Of a stretch of 64,000 bases of DNA, positions 18,442-26,400 are shown piece after piece. Under the pieces are notes generated by a model that had not been told where the DNA came from, searched no databases, and was given only the letters and a program-made list of their open reading frames with translations. Position numbers and translations under genes: made by a program. Source of the stretch: Prevotella sp. (GTDB taxonomy: Bacteria > Bacteroidota > Bacteroidia > Bacteroidales > Bacteroidaceae). The stretch covers positions 76,601 to 140,600 of the forward strand of contig JAJPYN010000013.1 in assembly GCA_021204905.1 (NCBI GenBank), written 5' to 3'. Position 1 is the first letter of the stretch; every line of letters begins with the position of its first letter.

Positions 18442-19795
18442 CTCGGTGGTGAGCGTCGGCAACCTGCGCATCGGCGGCAACAACCCCGTGCGCGTGCAAT
18501 CGATGGCGACGGCCGACACGAACGACACCGCCGCGTGCGTGGCGCAGGCAAAACGCATCATCGATGCCGGCGGCGAATTAGTGCGCTTCACCACGCAAGG
18601 GCGGCGCGAGGCGGAGAACCTGCGCAATATCTCGCACGCGCTAAAAGCCGACGGGTATTTCGCGCCGCTCGTGGCCGACGTGCATTTCAATGCCGATGTG
18701 GCCGACATCGCCGCACAGTGCTGCGAGAAGGTGCGCATCAACCCCGGCAACTATGTCGACCCGGCGCGGCGTTTCGAGAAACATGAATATTCCGACGAGG
18801 AATACCTCGGCGAACTGCATAAAATCGACCTGCGCTTCACGCCCTTCATCAATATCTGCAAGGCTTTCGGCACAGCCATACGCATCGGCGTCAACCACGG
18901 CTCGCTGTCCGACCGCATTCGCAACCGCTACGGCGACACGCCCGACGGCATCGCGGAGAGTTGCATGGAATTTCTGCGTATCTGCAAGCGGGAAAATTTC
19001 GAAAATGTTGTTTTATCAGTGAAAGCAAGCAACACGGTGGTGATGGTTCGCGCGGTGCGGCGCCTCGTCGAAGCGATGGACGCGGAGGGCATGCGCTTCC
19101 CGCTTCACCTCGGCGTTACGGAGGCCGGCGACGGCGAGGACGGGCGGATTAAATCGGCTGTCGGCATCGGCGCACTGCTCACCGAAGGGCTCGGCGACAC
19201 CATCCGCGTGAGCCTCTCCGAAGAGCCCGAAGCCGAGATCCCGGTGGCAAAAAAATTGGTTGCGTTCACCGAAGAATGCGCGAAAATGCGCGAAAATGCA
19301 GTCATCCGCGACGGTAAACTTATCCTTTCTTTCTGCGAGGCCGACAGCGAAAACCTTATGCTGAAAGCAGCGATGACCGCCGGCGGCATCCTCATTGATA
19401 ACTTAGCTAACGATTTGGAAATCAATAACTTCGGTGTTAAAAATCAAGCTCTTGCCGACGCCGTTCTGCAAGCCGCGCGCAAGAAATTCACGAAGACTGA
19501 ATTCATCTCTTGCCCGGGTTGCGGCCGCACGAAATACGACCTTCGCGCAACTGTCGCAAGGGTGAAGGCTGCGCTGGCCGAAGAAGCCCTGACAAACCCG
19601 AAAATCAACACGCTCAAAATCGGCATCATGGGCTGCATCGTCAACGGTCCGGGCGAGATGGCCGACGCCGATTTCGGGTATGTCGGTGCCGCGCCGGGCA
19701 AGGTCGCGCTTTACAAAGGCCGCGAGTGCATCGAGAAAAACATCCCTGAGGGCGAGGCCGTCGCGCACCTTTTACAACTCATCCGAAACAGTTGA
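18422..19795 (+). CDS. ispG: 4-hydroxy-3-methylbut-2-enyl diphosphate synthase IspG, short form
   Basis: Penultimate enzyme of the MEP isoprenoid pathway, converting MEcPP to HMBPP with a [4Fe-4S] cluster. The TIM barrel is complete (VRVQSMATADTNDT near the start; FPLHLGVTEAGDGEDGRIKSAVGIG; SLSEEP at 266-269). The C-terminal cluster domain has CPGC (C364, C367) and GCIVNGPGEMADADFGYVG (C405). Only about 90 residues separate SEEPEAEIPVAKKL from CPGC. Bacteroidota, chlamydial and plant enzymes usually carry a large central A* domain and exceed 600 residues; here 457. The fragment GILIDNLAND resembles the end of the A* domain, as if most of it was lost. Essential cluster residues remain, so activity is expected. 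Confidence 0.93.
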   Translation: MSSRRISSVVSVGNLRIGGNNPVRVQSMATADTNDTAACVAQAKRIIDAGGELVRFTTQGRREAENLRNISHALKADGYFAPLVADVHFNADVADIAAQCCEKVRINPGNYVDPARRFEKHEYSDEEYLGELHKIDLRFTPFINICKAFGTAIRIGVNHGSLSDRIRNRYGDTPDGIAESCMEFLRICKRENFENVVLSVKASNTVVMVRAVRRLVEAMDAEGMRFPLHLGVTEAGDGEDGRIKSAVGIGALLTEGLGDTIRVSLSEEPEAEIPVAKKLVAFTEECAKMRENAVIRDGKLILSFCEADSENLMLKAAMTAGGILIDNLANDLEINNFGVKNQALADAVLQAARKKFTKTEFISCPGCGRTKYDLRATVARVKAALAEEALTNPKINTLKIGIMGCIVNGPGEMADADFGYVGAAPGKVALYKGRECIEKNIPEGEAVAHLLQLIRNS

Positions 19796-19819
19796 TTTTC
19801 AACCTTTTACAGCCTTTTT

Positions 19820-21649
19820 TCAGAAAGGAAAAACTATCGGCAGGAAGAACGTCATCGCTATGCCGAGCAGTATTTGCAGCGGCAGGCCGACCTTGATGTA
19901 ATCCATGAACGCATAGTTGCCCGCGCGCATCACCAGCACGTTCGGCGGCGTGGAGAATGGCGAGGCGAAGCACATGCTCGCGCCCAGCGTAACGGCGACG
20001 AGAAACGAGTAAGGACTCACCCCGAGCTCGCCCGCGGCAGTCAGCGCGATCGGTGCCATGAGCACGGCCGTGGCGGTGTTGCTGATGAAAAATGTCAATA
20101 GCGAGGTTGTGAAATAAACGCCGGCAAGCAGCGCCGTGGGACCGATGCCGCCCAGCGCAGCTACCAACCCGTGCGACACAATCGCGGACGTACCTGTTTT
20201 CTCGAGCGCAATCGACATCGGCATCATCGCGGCAATCAGCACGATGCTCTCCCAGTGAATGGTTTTGTACGCCGCCTCGACGCTGCGCAGACAGCCCGTT
20301 AGCACCATCAATAACGCCGCCGCCATGATCGCCGTAATCGGGTTGATTGGTATAAAATCGAACACCATCGACAAAATCATAAGCAGCATAATCAGCGTCG
20401 CGACAGGCGCTTTATAGTCGAGGATGACGTGGCCGAGTTGCTCCAGCGGCCTGCCTAAAACAACCCAGTCGCCGCCGCTCTCAAGTTTGCCGATGTTGCG
20501 CCAGGAGCCTTGCACAAGCAGCACGTCGCCGGGCATCATCGTCTGCGTCGCGATGTCGGCAGTGATGTAATCTTTCTTTCGCCGGATGCCGACAATATTG
20601 ATGTTCAGTTGGTCGCGGATATTCGAGTCTTTAATCCTGCTGCCCGCCATTTTCGAGCCCGGCATAACAACAATTTCCGCCATGCCGATGTCGTAAAAAT
20701 CGATGCCCGACATTTGCACTTCCTTCACCTTAAACTCGCCGCAAAACCGCTCGAAAGCGTCACTTCCGCCGGTGATGTAGATGATGTCGCCGGCCTCGAG
20801 GCGCGTTGCCGCGGACGCCACTTTCTGCTTCACCTTCCGGATAATCCGCCCGTGCGAGCCTTCGGTTTTTCGTATCTCCAAAATCGACAGGCCGTACCGC
20901 CGCCGCAGGTCGAGCTCCGCCACGCTTTTGCCCTCCGCCTGCGAGCCGGCGATGATGCGAAACGCGCGCATGTTGTTTTGCAGATGGTATTCAGCAACAA
21001 GTTCGTTCAAGTCCTTACCGTGCGCGCCCGAACCCTTTTTCCCGTCGCTTTTCTTTTCCAAAAACCTTTTGCTGAGCGGCATTAAAACGATGATGCCGAT
21101 TGCGATGACCACAAGGCCGACGGGGAACAGCGAGAAGAATTTCAGCGACCGGAACCCCGCGGCGGTGAGCGCGTCGTTGATGATGAGGTTCGGCGGCGTA
21201 CCGATGAGCGTGAGCATTCCGCCCATGCTGCTGGCAAAGGCGATGGGCATCAGCAGCCGCGACGGACTCTTGCCTGTTGCCGCGGCCATGCTCACCACAA
21301 TCGGCATCATCAGCGCCACCGTACCCGTGTTGCTCACCACTGCGCCGATAAACGAGGTTGTCAGCATCACAAGCAGGAACGTCAGCGTCTCGTTGCCGCG
21401 CGAGAGCCGCATAATCCTCGCCGAGATGCCTTTCGCGAGGCCCGTCTGGATGATTGCGCCGCTGATGACGAACAGGCCGGCCATCATTATCACCACCTCC
21501 GACGAGAAGCCCGACAGCGCCTCCTGCGGCGTGAGGATGCCCGTGAGCGAGAGGATGACCAGTGCGCAGAGGGCCACCACGTCGGCGCGCACTTTCCCGG
21601 TGATGAAAAAGGCGACCGTCAGGCATAGCACAATCAGCGTAACAACCAT
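19820..21649 (-). CDS. SLC13/DASS-family permease with two TrkA-C domains
   Basis: A 609-residue inner-membrane transporter of the SLC13 (divalent anion:Na+ symporter) family. Two transmembrane halves each carry a family motif: LIGTPPNLIIND in the first and FASPFSTPPNVLVMRAG in the second. Between them lie two cytosolic RCK/TrkA-C domains (about 225-300 and 320-395), usual for the large bacterial SLC13 permeases; they often bind regulatory ligands. Substrates in the family include sulfate, phosphate and dicarboxylates; none can be assigned. It is convergent with ispG, with only 24 bp between them. Confidence 0.85.
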   Translation of the reverse strand: MVVTLIVLCLTVAFFITGKVRADVVALCALVILSLTGILTPQEALSGFSSEVVIMMAGLFVISGAIIQTGLAKGISARIMRLSRGNETLTFLLVMLTTSFIGAVVSNTGTVALMMPIVVSMAAATGKSPSRLLMPIAFASSMGGMLTLIGTPPNLIINDALTAAGFRSLKFFSLFPVGLVVIAIGIIVLMPLSKRFLEKKSDGKKGSGAHGKDLNELVAEYHLQNNMRAFRIIAGSQAEGKSVAELDLRRRYGLSILEIRKTEGSHGRIIRKVKQKVASAATRLEAGDIIYITGGSDAFERFCGEFKVKEVQMSGIDFYDIGMAEIVVMPGSKMAGSRIKDSNIRDQLNINIVGIRRKKDYITADIATQTMMPGDVLLVQGSWRNIGKLESGGDWVVLGRPLEQLGHVILDYKAPVATLIMLLMILSMVFDFIPINPITAIMAAALLMVLTGCLRSVEAAYKTIHWESIVLIAAMMPMSIALEKTGTSAIVSHGLVAALGGIGPTALLAGVYFTTSLLTFFISNTATAVLMAPIALTAAGELGVSPYSFLVAVTLGASMCFASPFSTPPNVLVMRAGNYAFMDYIKVGLPLQILLGIAMTFFLPIVFPF

Positions 21650-21703
21650 TATTTATTGATTTATTTTATAAGAAAAACTTATTTGATAATGCTGTTAATA
21701 GAC

Positions 21704-21876
21704 GGTTGAAAAGGTTGAAAACAGCGCAATAATCAGAGCGACAATTATTTAGATTTTGATGATGCGGTTAGAAACAAAATTGATGTTGTTTTGGTGTCGG
21801 TTGAAAAGTAATAAGCTGCAATTCTTTCAACTGTTTCAACCGCCGCTTTCAACCGTTTTCCACCTGTTTTCCACCG
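21704..21876 (-). repeat. GGTTGAAA-type imperfect repeats at the 3' end of rnc
   Basis: On the minus strand, units related to GGTTGAAA(A/C) recur with a period near 10-13 bp, beginning in the last rnc codons (GGTGGAAAAC twice) and continuing past the TGA at 21849-21851 (plus-strand TTTCAAC at 21834 and 21847, TTTCAA at 21825). Further copies are GGTTGAAAA twice in tandem at 21704-21721 and once at 21799. The 199-bp gap between the SLC13 gene and rnc holds these repeats and no gene. Confidence 0.65.
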
Positions 21877-22700
21877 TCGGGCAAGCCATTGTTTTGTTTC
21901 TTCGCACTGCCTGCACTTTGCTTTTGCCTATTGGCCTTCGCTGCATTTACATTATCAACAAACGTGCTGCTTTTATGCAGTTTTTCGAGCGTCTGCCGCG
22001 CGGCTTTCTGTTGCGCCTCTTTTTTCGAATAACCTTTACCTTTTCCCGCGGCGAGGCCTTCGAGAACGACGCTGTATTCGAACGTCGGGTTGCCGTTGGC
22101 GTCCTGCGCCTGTTCGATCAACTCGAACTTGGCATCGATATGGTTTTTCTGCGACCATTCGAGCAGCTTCGACTTGAAGTTCACCTCTTTGTACGCCACG
22201 CGGTCGATGTTGACGAGGTTGGCCAAAATCTTGTTTTCGACGAAGCGCATGCAGGCGTTGTAGCCGCGGTCGAGGTAGATGGCGCCGACGAGCGCTTCGA
22301 ACGCGTTGCCGCCGATGTATGAGTTGTGGCTCAGCGTGCTGTTCGACGACAGCAGCAGGTCGGTTACGCCCATCTCTTTGGCCAATTTTCCGAGCATCTC
22401 GCGCTGCACGAGCTTCGAGCGTGTGGTTGTAAGAAACCCTTCGCGCTTGCCGGGGAAATGCTTGAAAACGATGTGGCCTACCACCGCGCCGAGGATGGCG
22501 TCGCCGAGGAATTCGAGCCGCTCGTTGTTGACGATTTGCCCTTTGCGGTTGCGGTTCATGATGCTCTTGTGCGACAGCGCGAGTTTGTAGAGTTCGATTT
22601 TGCGCGGGTAGAAGCCGATGATGGGGCGCAATTTGCAATAAAGCTCCTTATCCTTTTTCAGGAAGAGGAGCTTTACGCGAATCATTAAATCATTAAACAT
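21849..22700 (-). CDS. rnc: Ribonuclease III
   Basis: Double-strand-specific endoribonuclease for rRNA and mRNA processing. The 283-residue chain has the RNase III signature NERLEFLGDAI at about 59-69 with catalytic Glu/Asp residues, and a second conserved segment (NAFEALVGAIYLDRG). A double-stranded RNA-binding domain follows (about 170-245, ending KKEAQQKAARQTLEKL), then a low-complexity polar tail of about 40 residues whose end is built of the repeat noted at this 3' end. It starts directly after the fabF stop with no gap, in the same transcription unit. Confidence 0.97.
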   Translation of the reverse strand: MFNDLMIRVKLLFLKKDKELYCKLRPIIGFYPRKIELYKLALSHKSIMNRNRKGQIVNNERLEFLGDAILGAVVGHIVFKHFPGKREGFLTTTRSKLVQREMLGKLAKEMGVTDLLLSSNSTLSHNSYIGGNAFEALVGAIYLDRGYNACMRFVENKILANLVNIDRVAYKEVNFKSKLLEWSQKNHIDAKFELIEQAQDANGNPTFEYSVVLEGLAAGKGKGYSKKEAQQKAARQTLEKLHKSSTFVDNVNAAKANRQKQSAGSAKKQNNGLPDGGKQVENG

Positions 22701-23963
22701 TTAATATTTCTTGATGATGATGCATGCGTTGTGTCCGCCGAAGCCGAAGGTGTTCGACAGCGCTGCGCGAACGGTGCGGCGTTGCGCTTTGTTGAACGTG
22801 AAATTGAGGTTGTAATCGATGTCGGGGTCTTTGTCGTCTTCCTCGTGGTTGATGGTTGGCGGAATGATGTCGTTCTGCACGGAAAGGACGGTGAATAACG
22901 CCTCGACAGCGCCTGCCGCACCGAGCAGGTGGCCTGTCATGCTCTTCGTCGACGAGATGTTAAGGTCGTAAGCGTGTTTGCCGAAAACCTCTTTGATGGC
23001 TTTCACTTCGGAGATGTCGCCAACGTGCGTGGATGTGCCGTGAACATTGATGTAATCGATGTCTTCGGGCTTCATTCCCGCGTCGGCCAGCGCTTCGCTC
23101 ATGACGATGATTGCGCCTGCGCCTTCGGGGTGCGAGGCGGTGATGTGGTAAGCATCTGCCGACATTCCTTCGCCCGCGATCTCGGCATAGATCTTCGCGC
23201 CGCGCGCCTTTGCGTGTTCGAGCTCTTCCAGCACGAGGCAGCCCGCGCCTTCGCCCATGACAAACCCGTCGCGGCTGGCGGAGAAAGGCCGGCTGGCGTG
23301 CTCGGCGTCGTCGTTGCGTGTGGACAGGGCTTTCATCGCGTTAAACCCTCCCACGCCCGCTTCGGTGATGGCCGCTTCGGCGCCGCCGCTGAGCATGATG
23401 TTCGCTTTGCCCAAGCGGATGAGGTTGAACGCCTCGCCGATGGCATGTGTCGACGATGCGCACGCCGATGTTACGACGTAGTTCGGGCCGTGGATGCCGA
23501 ATTTGATTGAGATATGTCCGGTGCAAATGTCGGCAATCATTTTCGGGATGAAGAACGGGTTGAACTTCGGGCCGTTTTCCCTGTGCGACGCGTAGTAACC
23601 CACCTCCTCCTCGAAGGTCTGGATGCCGCCGATGCCGACGCCGAAGACCACGCCGATGCGGTTGCGGTCGACCGTCTCAAGGTTGATGCCAGAGTCTTTC
23701 ATTGCTTGGTCGGCCACGATGAGGGCGTACTGCGCATAATTATCGATTTTTCTTGCGTCTTTCTTTTCGATGAAGTCGTAGACATTAAAGTTTTTCAATT
23801 CGCAGGCTATCTGCGTCTTAAACTGCGAGGCGTCGAAATGCGTGATCGGCGCGGCACCGCTTTTACCGGCGACGAGGTTGGCCCATGTCTCTTCGGGCGT
23901 GTTGCCCAAGGGGGTGATGCAACCCATTCCGGTTATCACTACTCTTTTTAATTCCATTTGCAT
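22701..23963 (-). CDS. fabF: 3-oxoacyl-[acyl-carrier-protein] synthase II
   Basis: Elongating condensing enzyme of fatty-acid synthesis (KAS II). The 420-residue protein has the thiolase fold with nucleophile C168 in VVTSACASSTHAIG, and two catalytic-histidine segments: INVHGTSTHVGD and STKSMTGHLLGAAGAVEA. It works with the acyl carrier protein encoded just upstream (acpP), separated by 157 bp containing the acpP terminator, and is followed directly by rnc. The acpP-fabF-rnc order is common in bacteria. Confidence 0.97.
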   Translation of the reverse strand: MQMELKRVVITGMGCITPLGNTPEETWANLVAGKSGAAPITHFDASQFKTQIACELKNFNVYDFIEKKDARKIDNYAQYALIVADQAMKDSGINLETVDRNRIGVVFGVGIGGIQTFEEEVGYYASHRENGPKFNPFFIPKMIADICTGHISIKFGIHGPNYVVTSACASSTHAIGEAFNLIRLGKANIMLSGGAEAAITEAGVGGFNAMKALSTRNDDAEHASRPFSASRDGFVMGEGAGCLVLEELEHAKARGAKIYAEIAGEGMSADAYHITASHPEGAGAIIVMSEALADAGMKPEDIDYINVHGTSTHVGDISEVKAIKEVFGKHAYDLNISSTKSMTGHLLGAAGAVEALFTVLSVQNDIIPPTINHEEDDKDPDIDYNLNFTFNKAQRRTVRAALSNTFGFGGHNACIIIKKY

Positions 23964-24094
23964 TTAAGTTAGTACGAGAGCACGTTGCAGCTTGCCGCCT
24001 TGCGTCCCGAATGATTTATTCCATTAACAAAATATTGGTTTATAGCAAATAATCGTGCAGGGGCAACCCGCGGATTATAAGTTATAAACCAAGT

Positions 24095-24117
24095 AAAAAC
24101 CGAGGTTTTCGCTCGGC
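24095..24117 (-). terminator. Intrinsic terminator after acpP
   Basis: On the minus strand CCGAG and CTCGG pair around a 7-nt loop and are followed by TTTTT. It begins only a few bases after the acpP stop. It should cut most transcripts before fabF, leaving acpP in excess, as suits a highly abundant protein. Confidence 0.65.
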
Positions 24118-24120
24118 TAA

Positions 24121-24360
24121 TCAAGCCTTTGTGTTTTCTTCGATATACTTGATGGCGTCGCCAACGGTAGCAATCGATTCAGCCTTGTCGTCGGGGATGG
24201 AAATGTTAAATTCTTTCTCAAACTCCATGATGAGCTCTACGGTGTCGAGCGAGTCGGCCCCGAGGTCGTTAGTGAAACTTGCATTTGCAGTAACCTCAGC
24301 CTCATCAACGCCGAGCTTGTCAACGATGATTGCCACAACTTTTGATTCAATATCAGACAT
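24121..24360 (-). CDS. acpP: Acyl carrier protein
   Basis: A 79-residue acidic four-helix carrier for fatty-acid intermediates. The attachment site for 4'-phosphopantetheine is S37 in [10 protein letters not shown]. The length and the ISIPDDKAE segment are standard. A weak -7-like box (minus-strand TTCCTTTG, 24411-24418) lies about 50 nt upstream, and a terminator follows at once. Downstream fabF uses the product. Confidence 0.98.
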   Translation of the reverse strand: MSDIESKVVAIIVDKLGVDEAEVTANASFTNDLGADSLDTVELIMEFEKEFNISIPDDKAESIATVGDAIKYIEENTKA

Positions 24361-24522
24361 AATAATAAGATTTTAATTGTTTTATATAAATTTCATTGTC
24401 AAATCGCTTGCAAAGGAACACAATAAATACCACACCGTGAAGAAAACCGTTTATTTTGTGTGGAGATATGCACAATCGACCGTACAGTGTGCAAAATGGC
24501 AAGTCGGAAAGGGCATAAATTG

Positions 24523-25158
24523 CTACTTGGAAATATCAATTTCGCTGTCGGCTATTTTCTTCGCGTAAAGCACCGAGTCGTCCGGCGGATAGTTGTAAAT
24601 CTTAATCTTGCGGAACACCTTCATGCGCTTGCGTCCTGCGGCGATGTCGTCGAGCAACTGGTCGATGGCTTTCGACAGGTCGATCTGCTGCTCGAGGAGG
24701 ATGGCGAGCTTGCCCTTGCACTTGGTGATATGCTCTTCCGGCGCGTCGGTGCGGGCGGTTTGCTCGCGCATGTGGTAGATTTTCAGCGCGAGGATGCTCA
24801 GGCGGTCGACAGCCCACGCGGGACTCTCGGTGTTGAGCGTCGCCTCGGGCAAGGGCGTAACGTCGCTGAACTGCGTGCGGAAATGCGAATCGATCTGCTC
24901 GACAAGGTCGATGCGGTCCTGATTGCTTTTGTCGATGCGCTGCTTCAAGAGCAAGGCGTCGGCCGGCGAGATGTTAGGGTCGCGGATGAGGTCCTCGAGG
25001 TGCCATTGCACGGTGTCGATCCAGCATTTCTGATAGAGCTCGCGCTCGATGCTGCCGATGTCGTAAGGGATCTTTATTTGTGCGTCAACGCTGTTCGTCA
25101 GGTGGTAGTCGCTGATGACGCCGTTGAAAATCATATTTGCCGTTGATGAGAAATTCAT
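24523..25158 (-). CDS. DUF4254 domain protein
   Basis: A 211-residue protein made almost wholly of a DUF4254 domain, a helical family known mainly from Bacteroidota. No signal peptide, membrane segment or catalytic motif is visible; function is unknown. Recognisable segments are LYQKCWIDTVQWHLEDLIRD and a central SIL-ALKIYHMREQ helix. I chose the ATG at 25156-25158: an upstream in-frame ATG at 25248 would place the promoter (25178-25209) inside the gene. It diverges from the nucleoside kinase. Confidence 0.8.
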   Translation of the reverse strand: MNFSSTANMIFNGVISDYHLTNSVDAQIKIPYDIGSIERELYQKCWIDTVQWHLEDLIRDPNISPADALLLKQRIDKSNQDRIDLVEQIDSHFRTQFSDVTPLPEATLNTESPAWAVDRLSILALKIYHMREQTARTDAPEEHITKCKGKLAILLEQQIDLSKAIDQLLDDIAAGRKRMKVFRKIKIYNYPPDDSVLYAKKIADSEIDISK

Positions 25159-25177
25159 GACTGGTTTTTTGGTCGCG

Positions 25178-25209
25178 CAAAGGTATAATAAATAGGCGTA
25201 AAAGCCAAA
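25178..25209 (-). promoter_or_regulatory. Promoter of the DUF4254 gene
   Basis: On the minus strand TTTG (25206-25209), 20 nt spacer, TACCTTTG (25178-25185). It leaves a leader of about 15 nt before the ATG at 25158 and decides the start of that gene. Confidence 0.8.
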
Positions 25210-25292
25210 CAATTCGCCCCGCTTATGGCCCTTCGCGGCGGAAAACATGCGCTAAATTTATCCTTGCCGAGCCTAATTCCGGCGGAAAATAT

Positions 25293-25300
25293 TATTTTTG
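25293..25300 (+). promoter_or_regulatory. -7 box of the nucleoside kinase gene
   Basis: TATTTTTG matches TAnnTTTG, 30 nt before the start codon at 25331. The -33 element is not clear. It is back to back with the DUF4254 promoter. Confidence 0.5.
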
Positions 25301-25330
25301 CAAAACGCTAACCCAAACGCGAATTTTTTT

Positions 25331-26314
25331 ATGGAGAAGCAATACACACTGCACAACTACCGGACGGTGGAAGAGAAGAAAATGCACACCGTCGAGTTCA
25401 TCAACAACGCAATAGAGAAAGGCTTTTCGTCGGACATGATACTCGTTACCGAGGCCCTGCAAGAGCGGCAGTTAATTAAAATAGCCGAGGAAATTGCGCA
25501 CCGGCAAGGCGTGAAAATAGTGCTGCTCGCCGGACCGTCGTCGTCGGGCAAAACATCGAGCAGCATGCGCCTGTGCATTCAGCTTATGGCAAGCCACCGG
25601 CACCCCGTCGCGCTGTCGACAGACAACTGGTTTGTGCCGCGCTCGAAGACGCCGCGCGACAAGGACGGCAACTACGATTTCGAGTGCATCGAAGCAATGG
25701 ATTTGGAGCAGTTTAATGCCGACCTTAACAACCTCCTTGCCGGCCGCGAAGTGGCTTTGCCTACTTACAATTTCGCACGCGGCGAGCGCGAATATCTCGG
25801 CGAAAAATTAACCTTGGCGCCCGACATGATCCTCGTCATCGAAGGCATTCACGCGCTCAACCCGATGCTCACTTCGCAAATCCCCGACGCTGTGAAGTAC
25901 AAGATTTACGCTGCGCCGCTCAGCCCCATCTCTCTCGACGGCGAGCATTGGATTCCGACCACCACCAACCGCATCCTCCGCCGCATCAGCCGCGATTACC
26001 AGACGCGCGGCAAGACGGCGCAAGAGACCATTGCCGGCTGGGGCTCGGTGAGAAGGGGCGAGAAAAAGTGGGTGCTGCCGTTTAAGAAAGAGGCCGATGC
26101 GGTGTTCGACACATCGATGCTCTACGAACTTGCCGCGCTGAGAAACAAGGCCGAAAGCGTGTTGCGCGAGGTGCCGCACGATGCACGCGAATACCGCATT
26201 GCCGAGAAGCTACTTAACTTTTTAACTTGCTTCCGGCCTATCAACGAGGATCAAATTCCTTGTTCGTCGCTGCTCCGCGAATTCATCGGCGACTCGATTT
26301 TCAACGTAGGTTAA
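25331..26314 (+). CDS. Uridine kinase-like nucleoside kinase, short form
   Basis: A 327-residue P-loop kinase of the phosphoribulokinase/uridine kinase family. Walker A is GPSSSGKTS at 68-76. Other family landmarks are STDNWFVPRSKTP, LVIEGIHALNP and PTTTNRILRRISRDYQTRGKTAQETI. Typical Bacteroidota homologues have about 550 residues, with an N-terminal TGS domain and a threonyl-tRNA-synthetase-like half. This one starts just before the kinase part, and upstream DNA holds a divergent promoter rather than a lost half. I use the ATG at 25331; the frame extends a little further to 25298, which would fall next to the -7 box. The last codons and stop form the first unit of an 18-bp tandem repeat. 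Confidence 0.85.
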   Translation: MEKQYTLHNYRTVEEKKMHTVEFINNAIEKGFSSDMILVTEALQERQLIKIAEEIAHRQGVKIVLLAGPSSSGKTSSSMRLCIQLMASHRHPVALSTDNWFVPRSKTPRDKDGNYDFECIEAMDLEQFNADLNNLLAGREVALPTYNFARGEREYLGEKLTLAPDMILVIEGIHALNPMLTSQIPDAVKYKIYAAPLSPISLDGEHWIPTTTNRILRRISRDYQTRGKTAQETIAGWGSVRRGEKKWVLPFKKEADAVFDTSMLYELAALRNKAESVLREVPHDAREYRIAEKLLNFLTCFRPINEDQIPCSSLLREFIGDSIFNVG

Positions 26315-26386
26315 ATTTTCAACGAAGGCTAAATTTTCAACGTTGCCAAATCTTTCAATGTAGCCTGATTTTTCAACGCCGGCTGA
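26297..26386 (+). repeat. 18-bp imperfect tandem repeat across the kinase stop codon
   Basis: Five units: ATTTTCAACGTAGGTTAA (26297-26314, the last five codons and the stop), ATTTTCAACGAAGGCTAA (26315-26332), ATTTTCAACGTTGCCAA (26333-26349), and two more diverged units at 26350-26367 and 26368-26386. Divergence increases away from the gene, as if the 3' end was duplicated and then decayed. It fills the gap to the convergent metG. Confidence 0.85.
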
Positions 26387-26400
26387 CCTTAAAACAAGGG

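Noticed and set aside
25159..25248. N-terminal extension of the DUF4254 protein
   Set aside because: A full promoter (25178-25209) lies inside it, and the extension is not like the family.
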